Made by a program: the position numbers and the translations under genes
Part shown: piece by piece, positions 35,868 through 46,990 of the stretch
How the letters are laid out: every line of letters starts with the position of its first letter
Numbering within the stretch: position 1 is the stretch's first letter
DNA from: Chrysoperla carnea
Taxonomy: Eukaryota; Arthropoda; Insecta; Neuroptera; Chrysopidae
Direction of reading: 5' to 3'
Length of the DNA stretch: 64,000 nucleotides
Assembly (NCBI RefSeq): GCF_905475395.1
Contig: NC_058337.1
Span: 129,911,960-129,975,959, forward strand
Notes under the pieces: model-generated
Database searches by the model: none
What the model was told of the DNA's origin: nothing
Seen by the model: the letters and a program-made list of their open reading frames with translations, nothing else

Positions 35868-38800
35868 TTATTCTTTATCTTTCATAGATGCTTTGGAAGT
35901 CTGAAACAAAAGAAAACAAATTAATAAAATGGTCAATAATATTTTCAGTCCAGTATGCGAATATTTACAAAAAATCATAAATTCAACTTTTATTGTTGGT
36001 AAATTGTCAAGGTTTTCAAGGTGAAATTAAAATAAATATAATTTTCTTAAATAGCTTTTGTGATAGATATAAGGTAAAGTCCCCGATACAGGTCTATTCC
36101 TTGGGATAAGGTGATTCTATACTAAGCGAATATTCCAAACAATTCGAAATTACCTCCTCTTTCCACATAAGTGAAAACGGAGGTCGAATACGGTAATTTT
36201 AGTTGTCCGTCGTTTTTTTATTGTGATATCAGCTCGGATACTCACAATGACGGAGCACCGATACCTATAATAGTGGTCGGGTTCTTTTATTGTTCAGTTC
36301 GGCCACCGGTCTGGAGATTGTCAATAAAGGCCAATAACTAACTTACATAAACAGAATTAGGGAATAGGTAATCGGCATTATGATAGAAAGAAAAAATTGA
36401 TAGAGAGTTTCGGATTTAGATAATTATTTATCGATTAACAGGTTCCCAAAGACTATTTTGCCTCACATCTGATATATTTGGTGGTTGAATAATACTCATT
36501 AAAATATATGTGTTTTAACACCACCAAATATATCTGATATACAGCTTAGTTGCAATTTTATTGTCCGCAAGATACATAACAAATCAACAAAGTATGTTGT
36601 CTGTTTCTAAATATGTACGATTTTGTCTTTGCCATTCTTATTCTTAAGCTAAATAAATAGGAATGGCAAAGATAAGGCATAAGGGCTCGTAAGTGTGGGA
36701 CAGAAAGATGTGTGATTAAAAATGCTGTAAAACAAAAACCCATCTATTTTTCCAAATTATAGTCTCATATCATTTTGTTAAAATATATCCCCTTCAGGAC
36801 CCACAATAAAAATATTTAGCTAGATTATAAAATTTTATAATCTAGCTTGTGGGTCCTGAAGGGGATATATTTTAACAAAATGCATAATACAGCCCACAGA
36901 AATGCTCATCTTGATTTGAATAAGTCTCATATCGTTAGAAATATCAAAGTTAGAAGTTAATAACAACATTTATGCTAAATTTAAAATTAGCTTCTCTTTA
37001 CATACTTTGTACAAATTATATTTTGAATTTAAATTTTTATATATATCTTTTTATTTTATAATTTTTATTCATATCTTTTTATTTTATAAATTTTATTAAA
37101 GATACAATTTTATTTGATTATTTAAGTTTCAATTTTATTGTATAATTTAAATTTAAGATACAATTTTATTTTATATTTTTATGTGTGACATTATTTTATT
37201 TATGATCATTTTTTCACAAGTTATATTTAAAATATAATTATTTATTATTATTTTTTATTTAAGTTTTAATTTTTTAATTTTTATTTAAGATACAATTTTA
37301 TTTTTATTTGTGATATTTATTTATTTATACAAAAATTACATTTTTGTTACCATATTTTATTCAACATAATTAGTTCACCACATTGAAAAAGTATTATATA
37401 GGACGTAGTTCTTAACGAAGTTCTCATTTCTGTGTGTAAAATTATAGCCGAGAGTATAGTCGAGTATAAAGGTCATTCATTAATGACGATAGTCAAGTTA
37501 GTATTTATGTTAAACATTAAGACAAAATTTATAGGATGAATAGATAAACAACAGGAAAACTTTTTTTAGGAGGTAAAATGATAAAATTAGAATTTATCTG
37601 CCTTCGGAATATCGCCCCGGAATACGATTTTGAGCAATATTTCAGAAATAATATTACTCTTTTAAAAAATGATATTCTTATCCAAATTCAAAACAAACAA
37701 ATAATTGTACTGATTTATTGCAGTTTTCTTAAGTGATACCTTTTGATTTTTACTCGACAAAAGAGATGTTACCCCTTGTTTCGACACGTTCATTTCCTTG
37801 TTGTAGGGTGTACAGGTTGTACAATAAACGCTCAATACTTGTACCAGGTACAGGAAGTATCAAAAACATGTATGCGTATTAAAGTATTAACTTCCACACT
37901 GAACTTATGGAATAGAGGCTCACTACATTTGGAACTATTCATAACATACGTCAGCAAATTGAGGGAAGGCGTGTTCTTTATTGTGACATGGAGAGAGGAG
38001 AGAGCCTCGTTGCCAAAGTTATTTTAATTTTTGCCTCAGAGTAATTTTTGACGAGGAGGGAGAAGTTCCAAACAGCAAAATGTTGCGTGAGAAACAAATA
38101 AAATTTGATTACTTCGATTTCTTTTTTCATTTTACACATCGAAATGCAGGTTTTATTTAAAAAAAAGTCCTGTGTAACATTTTTTCAATGAAGCATTTAA
38201 TTAGACGGCTGGGGTAGAGAAACCTGAAATACAATCAAGGATGTTTAAATTCTGAAATATAAGCCAATCCGAATTTCTATGCATGTTTTCTGAATTACCT
38301 TATTAAGCTGAAATACAATTAAAGTTTCATGTAATTAAATTGATATATTCTTAAGTAGCAAAACTTTATATATTTTTCATTTAGGCCTACCGCACTTAAT
38401 CGACGCTCGATCAGAATTTCTGATAAAGTGCGGTAGGGATCGGATAGATTGATTAAGGTCAAACACAGCGACCAGCGTGGCGTTTGATCATAATGTCATT
38501 TTAGATCGGCACTCATTTTAGAAATGTAAGACGCTGTTAGGTTAGGTTAGGTTACGCTGTTGTCAACAACAAATTTTTTTTCTTCCAATTTAACAACATT
38601 AAAAGTCCGTATTTATTTATTTTTTTCTGATTTGAGCCACCAAACAGCTTTGTTTGAAAGACTAAAAATTTACTTACCATATAAATGCCAACAATTAATC
38701 CAAAAAGACCAATAGCACTACCGAAAATTTCAATAATTAAAATTTTCACGAACAATGATGAATTTGCTGCATCAGCTAAAGCTGCACCAGATCCTACGCA

Positions 38801-40545
38801 ACCAACGCATAATCCACAGAACAAGTTTACCAAGCCAACACTAAGTCCAGCACCGAATAAGATATATCCAGCCATCCAGTTACCACCTTTGAGTTGAGGA
38901 TTATTTTCCATGTGCTCTAATGTGAAATTCTATCAGGCCATAAATGAAAAAAATTTATTAAAAATACCAAATTTTTAAGTCAAGGGTGGAGTTAATTATC
39001 GAGAAGATCCACTCTGTTTAAAACAACTTACATCTAAAATTCCAGATAAAACAATTGCCATAATTAAACCATAAATAGCGACAGCTTCACAGAAAATGAC
39101 TGAAATTAAATTCTTTGTCTTGATTCGTGGTGCTTTTACACCTCCACCAACGATACTAACACCAGTTGTATGAATTCCTCTGCAAAATCAAAAATATTAT
39201 TAGAAATTTAAAAAATGTTTATTTCCTAAAATCAATTCGAAATTGTCACCAAACGATCCGAGATATCAATTTTCGCATACCAATCATAAAATGAATCCGA
39301 TTTTTTAATTTTTTTGGATCAACACGGGCGCGGATTCTTGATTGAATTATAACATAATAATAAATGATGGATAATAGGGAATACTCATGTATTTTTTTAT
39401 ATTTTTAATTCATTGTTTACACCGTTATAACAAAGTAAAAAATATAAATACTGCTTAAAAATACTGTATTTAAGTGTAAAAAAATATTTAAAATACATTA
39501 TAATTTTGTGATATTTAAACGCAGTTTTTTGGCGCTCTCTCTTGATGACGTATAAATACGTGATCTGTCAATTGGTGACAGTTCAATGTATAATTTACAC
39601 TTTAAAAAAATGAATTTACAACACAGAATTTACACTCGTTATTATTAAGTTTTCCAATAAAAAGCCGTAGAATAATATAATTTAATGAAATACCATATAA
39701 AATGTAAGTAATTAATATCATACAGTATGTCAACAAATTTGACAAGCCCGTACTATGACATCACGTCCGTATACAAATTTGAATTTCCGTTTTAGAAATT
39801 TTTAAATGCCCTCACTGAATTTGTACTTTTATTAATTAATTTTAAGTAATTACAAAGATATGAATTACTAAAATAATGGTTTAGTTGAAATGTCCAGTCA
39901 TTAAACTTACGGAAGAAAAATATTTGAACCAAATTTAAATTTCATGAATATTCCCTATTATCACACTACGACCTCCGGATCTAATTTTAACCTTCTATTA
40001 ATTACTCACACGTAAAATTTGAAAGAAATATAAGCACTAAATCGATTATTCTACTACAATTATCCCAAATTACGGTCTTTACAAACGTCCCTTTAAGGGG
40101 ATTTCACAGTATCTTATGTGTCCTTGTACGAAGCCGAGTTTCCTAATTTTATAATAATTTTCATAACAACAAGAATATAAACATTAAAAATGCATTACCC
40201 AGCAGCTCCAACAACCGATAATGCTACAGCCATTCCGATACCAATAGTGCCCCACATAAACGGCGAAGTTTCTTCAAGGAACCTAAAACGAAAACGAATA
40301 AAAATATTTTGGCAATTACAAATTCTGTTGTGAAAACTTACCATCCAATGGAAATCTGTTCTCCTTTCCCCGTCAACACATAGTACAAAGCTAATCCACA
40401 AAATCAAAGTAATATTGAAGATTAGAAATAAATTCATGTTTAAAAATAGTTAACCTATTTATATCTAAAAATACGTACTCAGTACTATTACGACGAAGGT
40501 CGACAATCCGAAGAAAGTGTAACCTAAAACAGCTTTCAACCCCAT
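35868..40545 (-). CDS. ATP6V0B: V-ATPase 21-kDa proteolipid subunit c'' (6 exons)
   Basis: Subunit c'' sits in the membrane Vo rotor ring of the vacuolar H+-ATPase and carries protons into endosomes, lysosomes and secretory vesicles. Exons: 40545-40479, 40390-40342, 40282-40199, 39179-39032, 38929-38678 and 35900-35868, giving 210 aa (human 205). Five hydrophobic segments are visible. Family blocks are [39 protein letters not shown] and [18 protein letters not shown]. The proton-carrying glutamate is about residue 98 in [11 protein letters not shown]. The last exon is only 33 bp ([10 protein letters not shown] and a stop), 2.8 kb away; I chose it because the family ends in a TSK..M motif after GIYM. 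Without that splice the frame runs on past 38678 for another 40 or so codons. The V-ATPase name is sure; the last exon is likely. The insect orthologue is VhaPPA1-1. Confidence 0.92.
36468..36541. repeat. hairpin 1 in V-ATPase last intron
   Basis: Arms TATATTTGGTGGT and ACCACCAAATATA, with partial matches beyond them, around a loop of about 40 bases. It lies in the intron before the 33-bp last exon. Confidence 0.55.
36625..36674. repeat. hairpin 2 in V-ATPase last intron
   Basis: TCTTTGCCATTCTTATTCTTA pairs with the inverted copy built on ATAGGAATGGCAAAGA, with a few mismatches and almost no loop. The stem is about 21 bp. It could fold in transcripts of either strand but is short for a microRNA precursor. 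Confidence 0.55.
36771..36882. repeat. 112-bp near-perfect palindrome in V-ATPase last intron
   Basis: Outer arms of about 35 bases (CATTTTGTTAAAATATATCC and the next 15, mirrored at the right by the block ending TTTTAACAAAATG) are an exact inverted match. Inside is a perfect 30-bp palindrome (AGCTAGATTATAAAA and its reverse). The only break in symmetry is an 11-base insert TAAAAATATTT on the left. No target duplication is obvious. Confidence 0.8.
37010..37330. repeat. AT-rich low-complexity tract
   Basis: Loose repetition of ATATCTTTTTATTTTATAA and GATACAATTTTATTT-type phrases, several times each. Intronic (V-ATPase) and non-coding. Confidence 0.6.
38387..38431. repeat. short hairpin in V-ATPase last intron
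   Basis: Arms CCTACCGCACTT and AAGTGCGGTAGG enclose a 21-base stretch that holds a smaller ATCAGAA/TTTCTGAT palindrome. About 100 bp further on, GTTAGG is repeated three to four times (38538-38556), which matches the insect telomere unit by sequence but is far too short to be telomeric. Confidence 0.55.
39371..39961. mobile_element. 591-bp MITE in V-ATPase intron 3
   Basis: Ends ATAATAGGGAATA(C)TCATG and CATGAATATTCCCTATTAT are inverted copies of 19 bases. The interior contains TTTGGCGCTCTC, CAATTGGTGACAGTTCAATG and TTGACAAGCCCGTACT and has no open frame. A second copy, about 90 percent alike by eye, lies in Gen intron 4 (52264-52835). The target duplication is not clear. Confidence 0.75.
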
Positions 40546-41854
40546 TTTATTATTGAAATATTTTGAAAAGGAAAATCCTCTCAATTTTTTTTTTATTTCT
40601 ACCCAGGTCTACAGCTCTTGTCAGCTGACTTTTTAAAGGACTACGCCTGACTCACTAGAATCAGTCTATCCAACATACAAAACTAACTTTTCTCACTAAA
40701 TTTAATGAGAATCAAAGAGTATAAAACAGAGGAGACTAAAATTCATGGATATAGGAATATTTTAAAAGGGATGGAGTATAACCGAATGGGGTAAGTCTCA
40801 CTCAGGGGGAAGAGGCAGGGTATCATTGTGCCTACTTTCTATTAGCTGTTAACTAGGCGCATGCTGAAAGTATGCTCAAAGCCTTCTTTAAGTGTTTTTG
40901 ATTCGTTTGTAAGCATGGAAACATGTTTGACATATGGTTGACGTGTGTGGACAACATAAATAAATAATCTTATATTCAAAAGAAAAGTAAAATTTGTAAA
41001 GAAAAATAAATACGTGAAGTATTTGCAATGTTTTAAAACAATTTTTTTAACGATATAAGTAATCTAAACGCAACAATATTCTATTCAATTTAGTGAATAT
41101 TCAATCTTCAATCCTAGTGTTACAACTATTATAAGTTAACTTATGAAATTCAAAAGAAGGCTTAAGAATGTCTCGAAAATACGTCGATTAATTTTCAATA
41201 CTAAATTTCAACGTATTATAGAATTTTTAAAATATGAAATTAATGTAAAAATTTATTTGGGGAAATTATTATTTATTTATGTATTTAATTATGTACCCGT
41301 GAACCTAATCTTAATTTAAATAAGTGAAGTTTTATTTTTATTATTTTACGAATTATTTACGATATATTCTTTAGTTAATTAGTCGGTCATATGAATATTA
41401 AAGGTATATTCCTTCATCCAAGCGTAACTAGTTAAAAATATTATATTTGTAATTAATTTCTAAATTTTATCTTAAAAAAATACATTTTTTTCTATAGGGT
41501 AAAAGATTTTACTTTAAATAGAAAGATTTTTTGCTCGGACCAATCTACAACACATGCAGAATCCGCTACCCATTTAAATTTTCCCGCAATTGAGAGTGCT
41601 TACAGCCGCAGCCAATCAAAAGCAGGCATATTGCTTGAGACAATCTAAAACCATGGATATAGAAATATTAAAATCTAAAGAACACGAAATATTATCGTTC
41701 AATTTGAATTTCCCGCAAATGAAAGCCGCAGCCAATCAAAAGTAGACACATTGCTTCCCTCCTGAGTGATACACTCCCCTCGTCTAAAGTAGGACTTTAT
41801 ACTACATCCCTAGTATAATTACTAGATCCGTGCTAAAATTTGATCCGCTTCTGC
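40546..41854. promoter_or_regulatory. upstream region of the V-ATPase gene
   Basis: The V-ATPase promoter must lie just above 40545, but no TATA box or initiator could be picked out. Two direct copies of a block with CCGCAGCCAATCAAAAG (about 41573-41640 and 41702-41756) contain an inverted CCAAT box (CCAATCA), a common promoter element, and may act as a regulatory repeat. No gene found. Confidence 0.3.
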
Positions 41855-42006
41855 TTTGATTCGAACCCGCAACCTTCCAGTCAGTAGCCGAACGTTCTAA
41901 AGACGAATTAAGATCGCACGACCACTGAGCCGATTGGTACAGCGTTGGACTTAAGACACTAAAATCAATAGTAATCTATAGGTCGTTGGTTCAAGTCTGA
42001 CTCGAA
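41855..42006. repeat. head-to-head tRNA-like sequences
   Basis: On the minus strand a tRNA-like head reads GGCTCAGTGGTCG (A box) and ends at GGGTTCGAATC (B box, 41858-41868). On the plus strand a second one reads GAGCCGATTGGTACAGCG (A box) and ends with GGTTCAAGTCT (B box, 41989-41999). The two A boxes overlap. Neither forms a proper acceptor stem, so I do not call tRNA genes; pseudo-tRNAs or SINE heads are more likely. Confidence 0.45.
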
Positions 42007-42064
42007 AAAACTGATTAAAGCCTAAAGATGCCCTGAAGGAGATTTGTTAAGGTGAAACCAAGAC

Positions 42065-42612
42065 TTTTTATACCATGTATATATGAAATATACATAGTAT
42101 ATTAAGTTTAGTCCCAAGTTTGTAACGCTTAAAAATAATGATGCTAGGAAAAAATTTTGTCATAGGTGTTCATAAAATCACCTAATTAGTCCATTTCCGG
42201 TTGTCCGTCCGTCCGTCCGTCTGTGGACACGATAACTCAAAAACGAAAAAAGATATCGAGCTGAAGTTTTTACAGCGTACTCAGGACGTAAAAAGTGAGG
42301 TCAAGTTCGTAAATGAGCATCATAGTTAAATTAGGTCTTGGGTCCGTAGGAAACATCTTGTAAACCGTTAGAGATAGAACAAAAGTTTAAATGTAAAAAA
42401 TGTTCCTTATCAAAAATTAAACAACTTTTGTTTGAAACATTTTTTCAAACGTGAGGGCGCCAATTAGGCGGAAATTTTATAATATGTACTATACTTGATT
42501 AGCAGTTATGTATGTGTCACATGTTTGTATGTGTAATGTGATAAAGAAATCAACACTGACTATGCATGGTATTTCAACAATTAACTCAGTCAATTGTTTG
42601 TTTTCACTTGTT
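42065..42612 (+). repeat. interspersed family B, copy 4 (near full length)
   Basis: About 548 bp from the terminal palindrome TTTTTATACCATGTATATAT to TTTGTTTTCACTTG. Order of blocks: AGTTTAGTCCCAAGTTTGTA, CACCTAATTAGTCC, GTCCGTCCGTCCG, GGACACGATAACTC, AGGACGTAAAAAGTGAGG, TTGGGTC, TTGTTTGAAACATTTTTTC, GGCGCCAATTAGGCGGAAA and CTATGCATGGTATTTCAAC. There is no protein. It is almost identical to copy 5 at 49494-50055 and lies in the same direction. Its class is unknown. Confidence 0.8.
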
Positions 42613-42964
42613 ATATAATAAATTGATTCTTTTTTGTTTCGGATAGATGCCAATTAAATACAGACATCACATATCTTCTATATTCGATTTTCTTTAATTG
42701 AATAGTTTCTTGACAACTGTCCGAATCAAAAGCAAATTGCTGAAAAGGCCTATTAGTTTTGGCACATTCCTGCTTTTAAATTTAAATTCAATTTAATGCG
42801 TTATCCCCGGGGTTTTTACATTTTTATGACTGGACCTCTAACATTGCCAGGTATTCCTTTCAGCACTCCTCTATCTTATACTCTTTGGTGCGAATGTTTT
42901 TAAATCATAAATGGTTTAGGTTTAGATTGTATTTGTGAATTTGTGATCTTCAAAGCTTAACAAA

Positions 42965-44425
42965 ATGGCAAATAATTCATTTAATAATATAAATAATCAT
43001 ATATTAATCTATGAAGAGAATATTAAATCAGAAAAACAACCAAATATTGAATTGGTACTAATTAAAAATGAAATATTAGACGATGAATTTGAAGATGAAC
43101 AAATTAAAAATCAAATATCGGAAGATAGCAATGATGGTGAACTGGAACAAAAAATTCTGGACAATATTAAAAATGAACCAATTTATGAAAATCAAGAACA
43201 TTTCTCCACAGTTAAGATTGAAGATTTAAATACCGAATTGATAATTAAAAATGAAATATTAGATGAAAGTGATTTAAAATCACAACAAATTCATGCTGAT
43301 GATGAAGATCAATCAATTTCCTGCAATATTTGTAATAAAACATTTAATAAACGAAGATATTTAATTCGACATCAACATATTCATAACAAGGAAAAATTAC
43401 TTTCTTGTGATATTTGTAATAAAAAATTTAATTTAGAAAGAAATTTGGTTCGTCATAAACGGATTCATACCGAGTTAAAATCATTTTCATGTGATATTTG
43501 TGACAAAACATTTAGTGATAAAAAAAATTTAGTTTTACATAAACGGGATCATAGTGGTGAAAAACAATTTTCTTGTAACATTTGTAATAAATCATATAAT
43601 ATCTTAAGTTGTTTATCCAGACATAAACGTGTTCACAGTAAAGAAAAACCATTTTCATGTGACATTTGTAATAAAACATATAGTGATCGGGGTAGTTTAA
43701 ATGTGCATAAACGTAATCATAGTGGTGAAAAACCATTTTCATGTGATGTTTGTAATAAAACTTTTAATCGAAAAGATGTGTTAGCTCAACATAAACATAT
43801 TCACAGTGAAGAAAAACCATTTTCTTGTGATCTTTGTAATAGGACATTTACTAGTAAACATCATTTAGATGTTCATAAACGTATTCACAGTGGTGGAAAA
43901 CTATTTTCTTGTGATGTCTGTAATAAAAAATTTCTTTTTCATTATGCTTTAGTTGTACATCAAAAGATTCATAGTGGAGTAAAATCATTTTCGTGTGATG
44001 TTTGTAATAAATCGTTTACCTATCAAAATGATTTACTACGGCACAAAATGATTCACAGTGGTGAAAAACCATTTTCATGTGATATTTGTAAGAAAAACTT
44101 TAGTAGAAAAGATTATTTAGTAAAACATAATTTAGTTCGACATACGAAAGAAAAATCATTTCCATGTGATATTTGTAATAAGTCATTTAATCAGCCAAGT
44201 AATTTGAGTGTGCATCATAAACGGGTTCATAGTGGAGAAAAATCATTTTCATGTCATGTTTGTGATAAAAAATTTGCTATTCAACATGATTTAGTCAGAC
44301 ATATTTTAATTCACACCGGGGAAAAGCCATTTCGATGTGAAATTTGTAATAAGTCATTTAATCAGCTAAGTAATTTTAATGTACATCATAAACGCTTTCA
44401 TGGTGAACAAATTGCAACCATTTAG
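42965..44425 (+). CDS. C2H2 zinc-finger protein, 13 fingers
   Basis: A single-exon frame of 486 aa, presumably a nuclear sequence-specific DNA-binding regulator. The first 115 residues are acidic and carry several IKNE/VKIE-type (hydrophobic-K-x-E) motifs, the SUMO-attachment consensus, but no ZAD or BTB domain. From about residue 118, thirteen C2H2 fingers of the form FSCDICNKxF...HxxxxH run almost without break, most joined by HSGEKPF-like linkers. Fingers 10, 11 and 13 have an extra residue between the histidines. The ATG at 42965 follows CTTAACAAA and is the first in frame; an upstream non-coding exon is possible. An AATAAA signal lies near 44557. It shares finger style and the ELIIKNE motif with the next zinc-finger gene, so the two are probably tandem duplicates. 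No specific orthologue recognised. Confidence 0.88.
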   Translation: MANNSFNNINNHILIYEENIKSEKQPNIELVLIKNEILDDEFEDEQIKNQISEDSNDGELEQKILDNIKNEPIYENQEHFSTVKIEDLNTELIIKNEILDESDLKSQQIHADDEDQSISCNICNKTFNKRRYLIRHQHIHNKEKLLSCDICNKKFNLERNLVRHKRIHTELKSFSCDICDKTFSDKKNLVLHKRDHSGEKQFSCNICNKSYNILSCLSRHKRVHSKEKPFSCDICNKTYSDRGSLNVHKRNHSGEKPFSCDVCNKTFNRKDVLAQHKHIHSEEKPFSCDLCNRTFTSKHHLDVHKRIHSGGKLFSCDVCNKKFLFHYALVVHQKIHSGVKSFSCDVCNKSFTYQNDLLRHKMIHSGEKPFSCDICKKNFSRKDYLVKHNLVRHTKEKSFPCDICNKSFNQPSNLSVHHKRVHSGEKSFSCHVCDKKFAIQHDLVRHILIHTGEKPFRCEICNKSFNQLSNFNVHHKRFHGEQIATI

Positions 44426-44603
44426 GTTCAACATTGACCATTCAATAACAAACTGTTTGTTTTTTGATGTGAGAATTTAACAGTTAATTTTAGTCAACTC
44501 AGTTTAAAAAAATGTTTTTACGGTTTTTTATTATTAATGCATATTAAATTTTTTAAATAAAATATTACATAGTATTTTTTTCACCTTATTATAAATTTTT
44601 TTG

Positions 44604-45240
44604 TATCAACAACAACCATAGGCGCTACAGCCCGACGTGGGTTTTGGCCTACTCCACAATGCGCCTCCAGACGTTGCGGTCCTGGGTCTTGGTTCCCCAT
44701 CCAGTGACTCGCATTGTCCTTAAATCATCCAGCACCTGGTCCATCCATCTGAGCCTTGGTCTTCCTCTCTTCGTGGTAGCATAGATCTTGGCGTTAAGTA
44801 TCTTCTTCGGCATCCTGGCGTCTTCCATTCTCTGGACGTGCCCAAACCAACGGAGCCTTTGGGATTTGTTGAACTTAACAATATCTTCACCGTCCAGGAT
44901 TTCTAATATCTCCCTGTTGTTCCGGATACGCCATTCTGTCTCATTGATTTGTACCACTCCATAGATTCCTCTGATTATTTTCCGTTTGAACCTTCTTATC
45001 TTCTCCTGATCTTCTATCGTTAGTGTCCAGTTTTCACTCCCATATGTTATTACTGTTCGAACCAAACTCTTGTATATTTTCAACTTTGTCCTTGTAATCA
45101 GCTTGCTTTTCAAGAGCTTCACATTTGCAAAGTATGCTCGATTGCCTCTCTGGAATCTTTCTTTTATCGCTGTGCTAATTTTTCCTTCGTTATTTACCTG
45201 CTATCCGAGATATGTGAATGAAGAGTCTTCTTTAAATATC
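44604..45240 (-). mobile_element. RTE-like LINE, 3' end fragment
   Basis: An open frame ending at 44649 encodes the C-terminal tail of a non-LTR endonuclease-reverse transcriptase. Blocks are KLKIYKSLVRTVITYGSENW, RLRWFGHVQRM and RGRPRLRWMDQVLDDL, all typical of the post-RT region of RTE-like LINEs of insects. Reading continues in frame upstream to about 45235 (FTYLG, then one in-frame TAG, then NNEGKISTAIKERFQRGNRA). After the stop comes a GCGCCTATGGTTGTTGTTG tail, a usual LINE 3' end with a short repeat. The 5' part is missing, as expected from incomplete reverse transcription. Confidence 0.85.
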
Positions 45241-45611
45241 ACATTTTTGTGATATTCTTTAAATATTACATTTGCTCATTAAATCTTTCCTTCTAAGATT
45301 AATCTTCGAAAAATTCGTTACATTATTGATTTCGATCAACAAGGTGGGAAAATTTTTTTTTTATTTCGGTTTTTTACTTTGGATTTGGTTAATTTTCTAC
45401 TTCTTTCCCACTTTTACCAAGGAAGAATTCTGCTCATTTAGCACTAGTTATATATTTTAGCTGTAGATATTAAGAAATAGATAATGCATGAGAGTATGCT
45501 AAATGCACAAAAGGAGTGGCCGTTATTTTATAATGCGCGGACGTTTTACAAACCCATTTATGTGCAAAGATTGTGGTATCGGTTTTCCCTGCTCTGCCTG
45601 CTGCCATCAGG

Positions 45612-46610
45612 CCACTGTATAGCTCCGTATTCTTAGCAGATACAATTGTTATTTTTCACTCAAACTATTTCCATTCATTTGGGAATCGTTTGGGAGGATT
45701 TGGGAATATAATTTTAGAATTTGGGAATTATTAGTTTTCCTGTAATTAATGATTCTTTTTTCAGCGTATAGTTAGCAGGTAGGAAATTAAATCCACTTAA
45801 TTTTTATGTTTTTCGAAAGGAAATCATTTGTGAATTACGATAAACACGAAATATTACGAAAAAACAAAATTATTGTAAATGAAGTGACATTTGAATATTG
45901 CCGCCATTAATATAACCACAAAAAATCAACTAAAAAATAAATGTAATTAATTAAATAATTTTAGTGTCCCAAATGATGAAACCGTGTTTAATGTGATTCC
46001 CAAATTAATTAGATTGGTCTCCATGTAAATTATTATCAAATAACGTAAAAATGGCGAAAATTTAATTTTTTACCTTCTAATTATACGCTTTGAAAAACTA
46101 ATTAATTACATGAAAACTAATCAGTCCTAAATAATAAAATTATGTTCCTAAATCTTCCCAAACGATTCCCAATTGAATAAGAACAGTTTTAAGGCAAAAT
46201 AAAACTTAACATTTACATAAATTATAAAATAAATTATTCAGTTATATTTGAATATTGGCGCCATACTGTTATATAACAATTAATGGTTCAGGTGTACGGT
46301 TAATTAACATAACCTATCAATCAACTAAAAAATAGGTGTAATTAATTAATTATACATTCCCAAACTCTGAAACCTTGTTTATCGTAATTCCCAAATGATT
46401 TCCTTTCGAAAAACATAAAAATTAAGTGGATTTAATTTCCTACCTGCTAACTATACGCTGAAAAAAGAATCATTAATTACAGGAAAACTAATAATTCCCA
46501 AATTCTAAAATTATATTCCCAAATCCTCAAAAACGATTCCCAAATGAACGGAAATAGTTTGAGTGAAAAATAACAATTTTATCTGCTAACTATACGGAGC
46601 TCCACTGTAT
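45612..46610. mobile_element. 981-bp element with long inverted repeats and 9-bp target duplication
   Basis: The element is 45621-46601, flanked on both sides by CCACTGTAT (45612-45620 and 46602-46610). The outer about 230 bp are inverted copies (AGCTCCGTATTCTTAGCAGA at the left; the mirror, ending CTGCTAACTATACGGAGCT, at the right), about 95 percent alike by eye. The middle holds a direct duplication: the block with TTGAATATTG(C/G)CGCCAT at 45893 returns at 46247, and a diverged third copy of the arm lies at about 46070-46190. No transposase is present. A 9-bp duplication with long inverted arms fits a non-autonomous Mutator-like (MULE) element; this is inference from structure only. Confidence 0.8.
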
Positions 46611-46954
46611 CTCTGTTGAAATATTATATGATAGATATAGAAATATTATGATAGATACAGATAGATATACTTAGCAAAAACATGTTGATGATGATGTCGA
46701 TGACGTAGCATTGATTAGCTTAAGAGTTACTTCAAACTTAAAACACCCCTCCTTTTTGCGTCGGAGATTAACTAATTCCCTTCAAAATCAGATCTAGATA
46801 AAATTTTAACCTTGATACTAACCACGAGATAATTTTTTTGTTTAGCTTCATTTGTGATGAATGTTTAGTAATCTAAGAATTTTCATCCTGTGTTCATTGA
46901 TAAAAATTAAACAAAAATTACATTCTACAGAATTAATTCATTGTTAAATATAAA

Positions 46955-46990
46955 ATGTTAGAAGAAGTTGTTCAATGGCAAAACAAATAA
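46955..46990 (+). promoter_or_regulatory. upstream ORF overlapping the ZNF2 start
   Basis: An ATG 20 bases before the zinc-finger start opens an 11-codon frame (MLEEVVQWQNK) that ends 16 bases into the main coding region, in a different frame. Such an overlapping upstream frame usually lowers translation of the main one. A possible splice acceptor (TTCTACAG, ending 46930) lies before it, so it would be present in the leader. Confidence 0.45.

Noticed and set aside
38538-38556. Telomeric TTAGG repeat
   Set aside because: Only three to four units are present, within an intron; far too short for a telomere or an interstitial array of note.
43512-43742. 76-codon open frame on the minus strand under the zinc-finger gene
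   Set aside because: It is the complement of the repeated finger codons; its His/Tyr-rich repeats mirror the C2H2 pattern.
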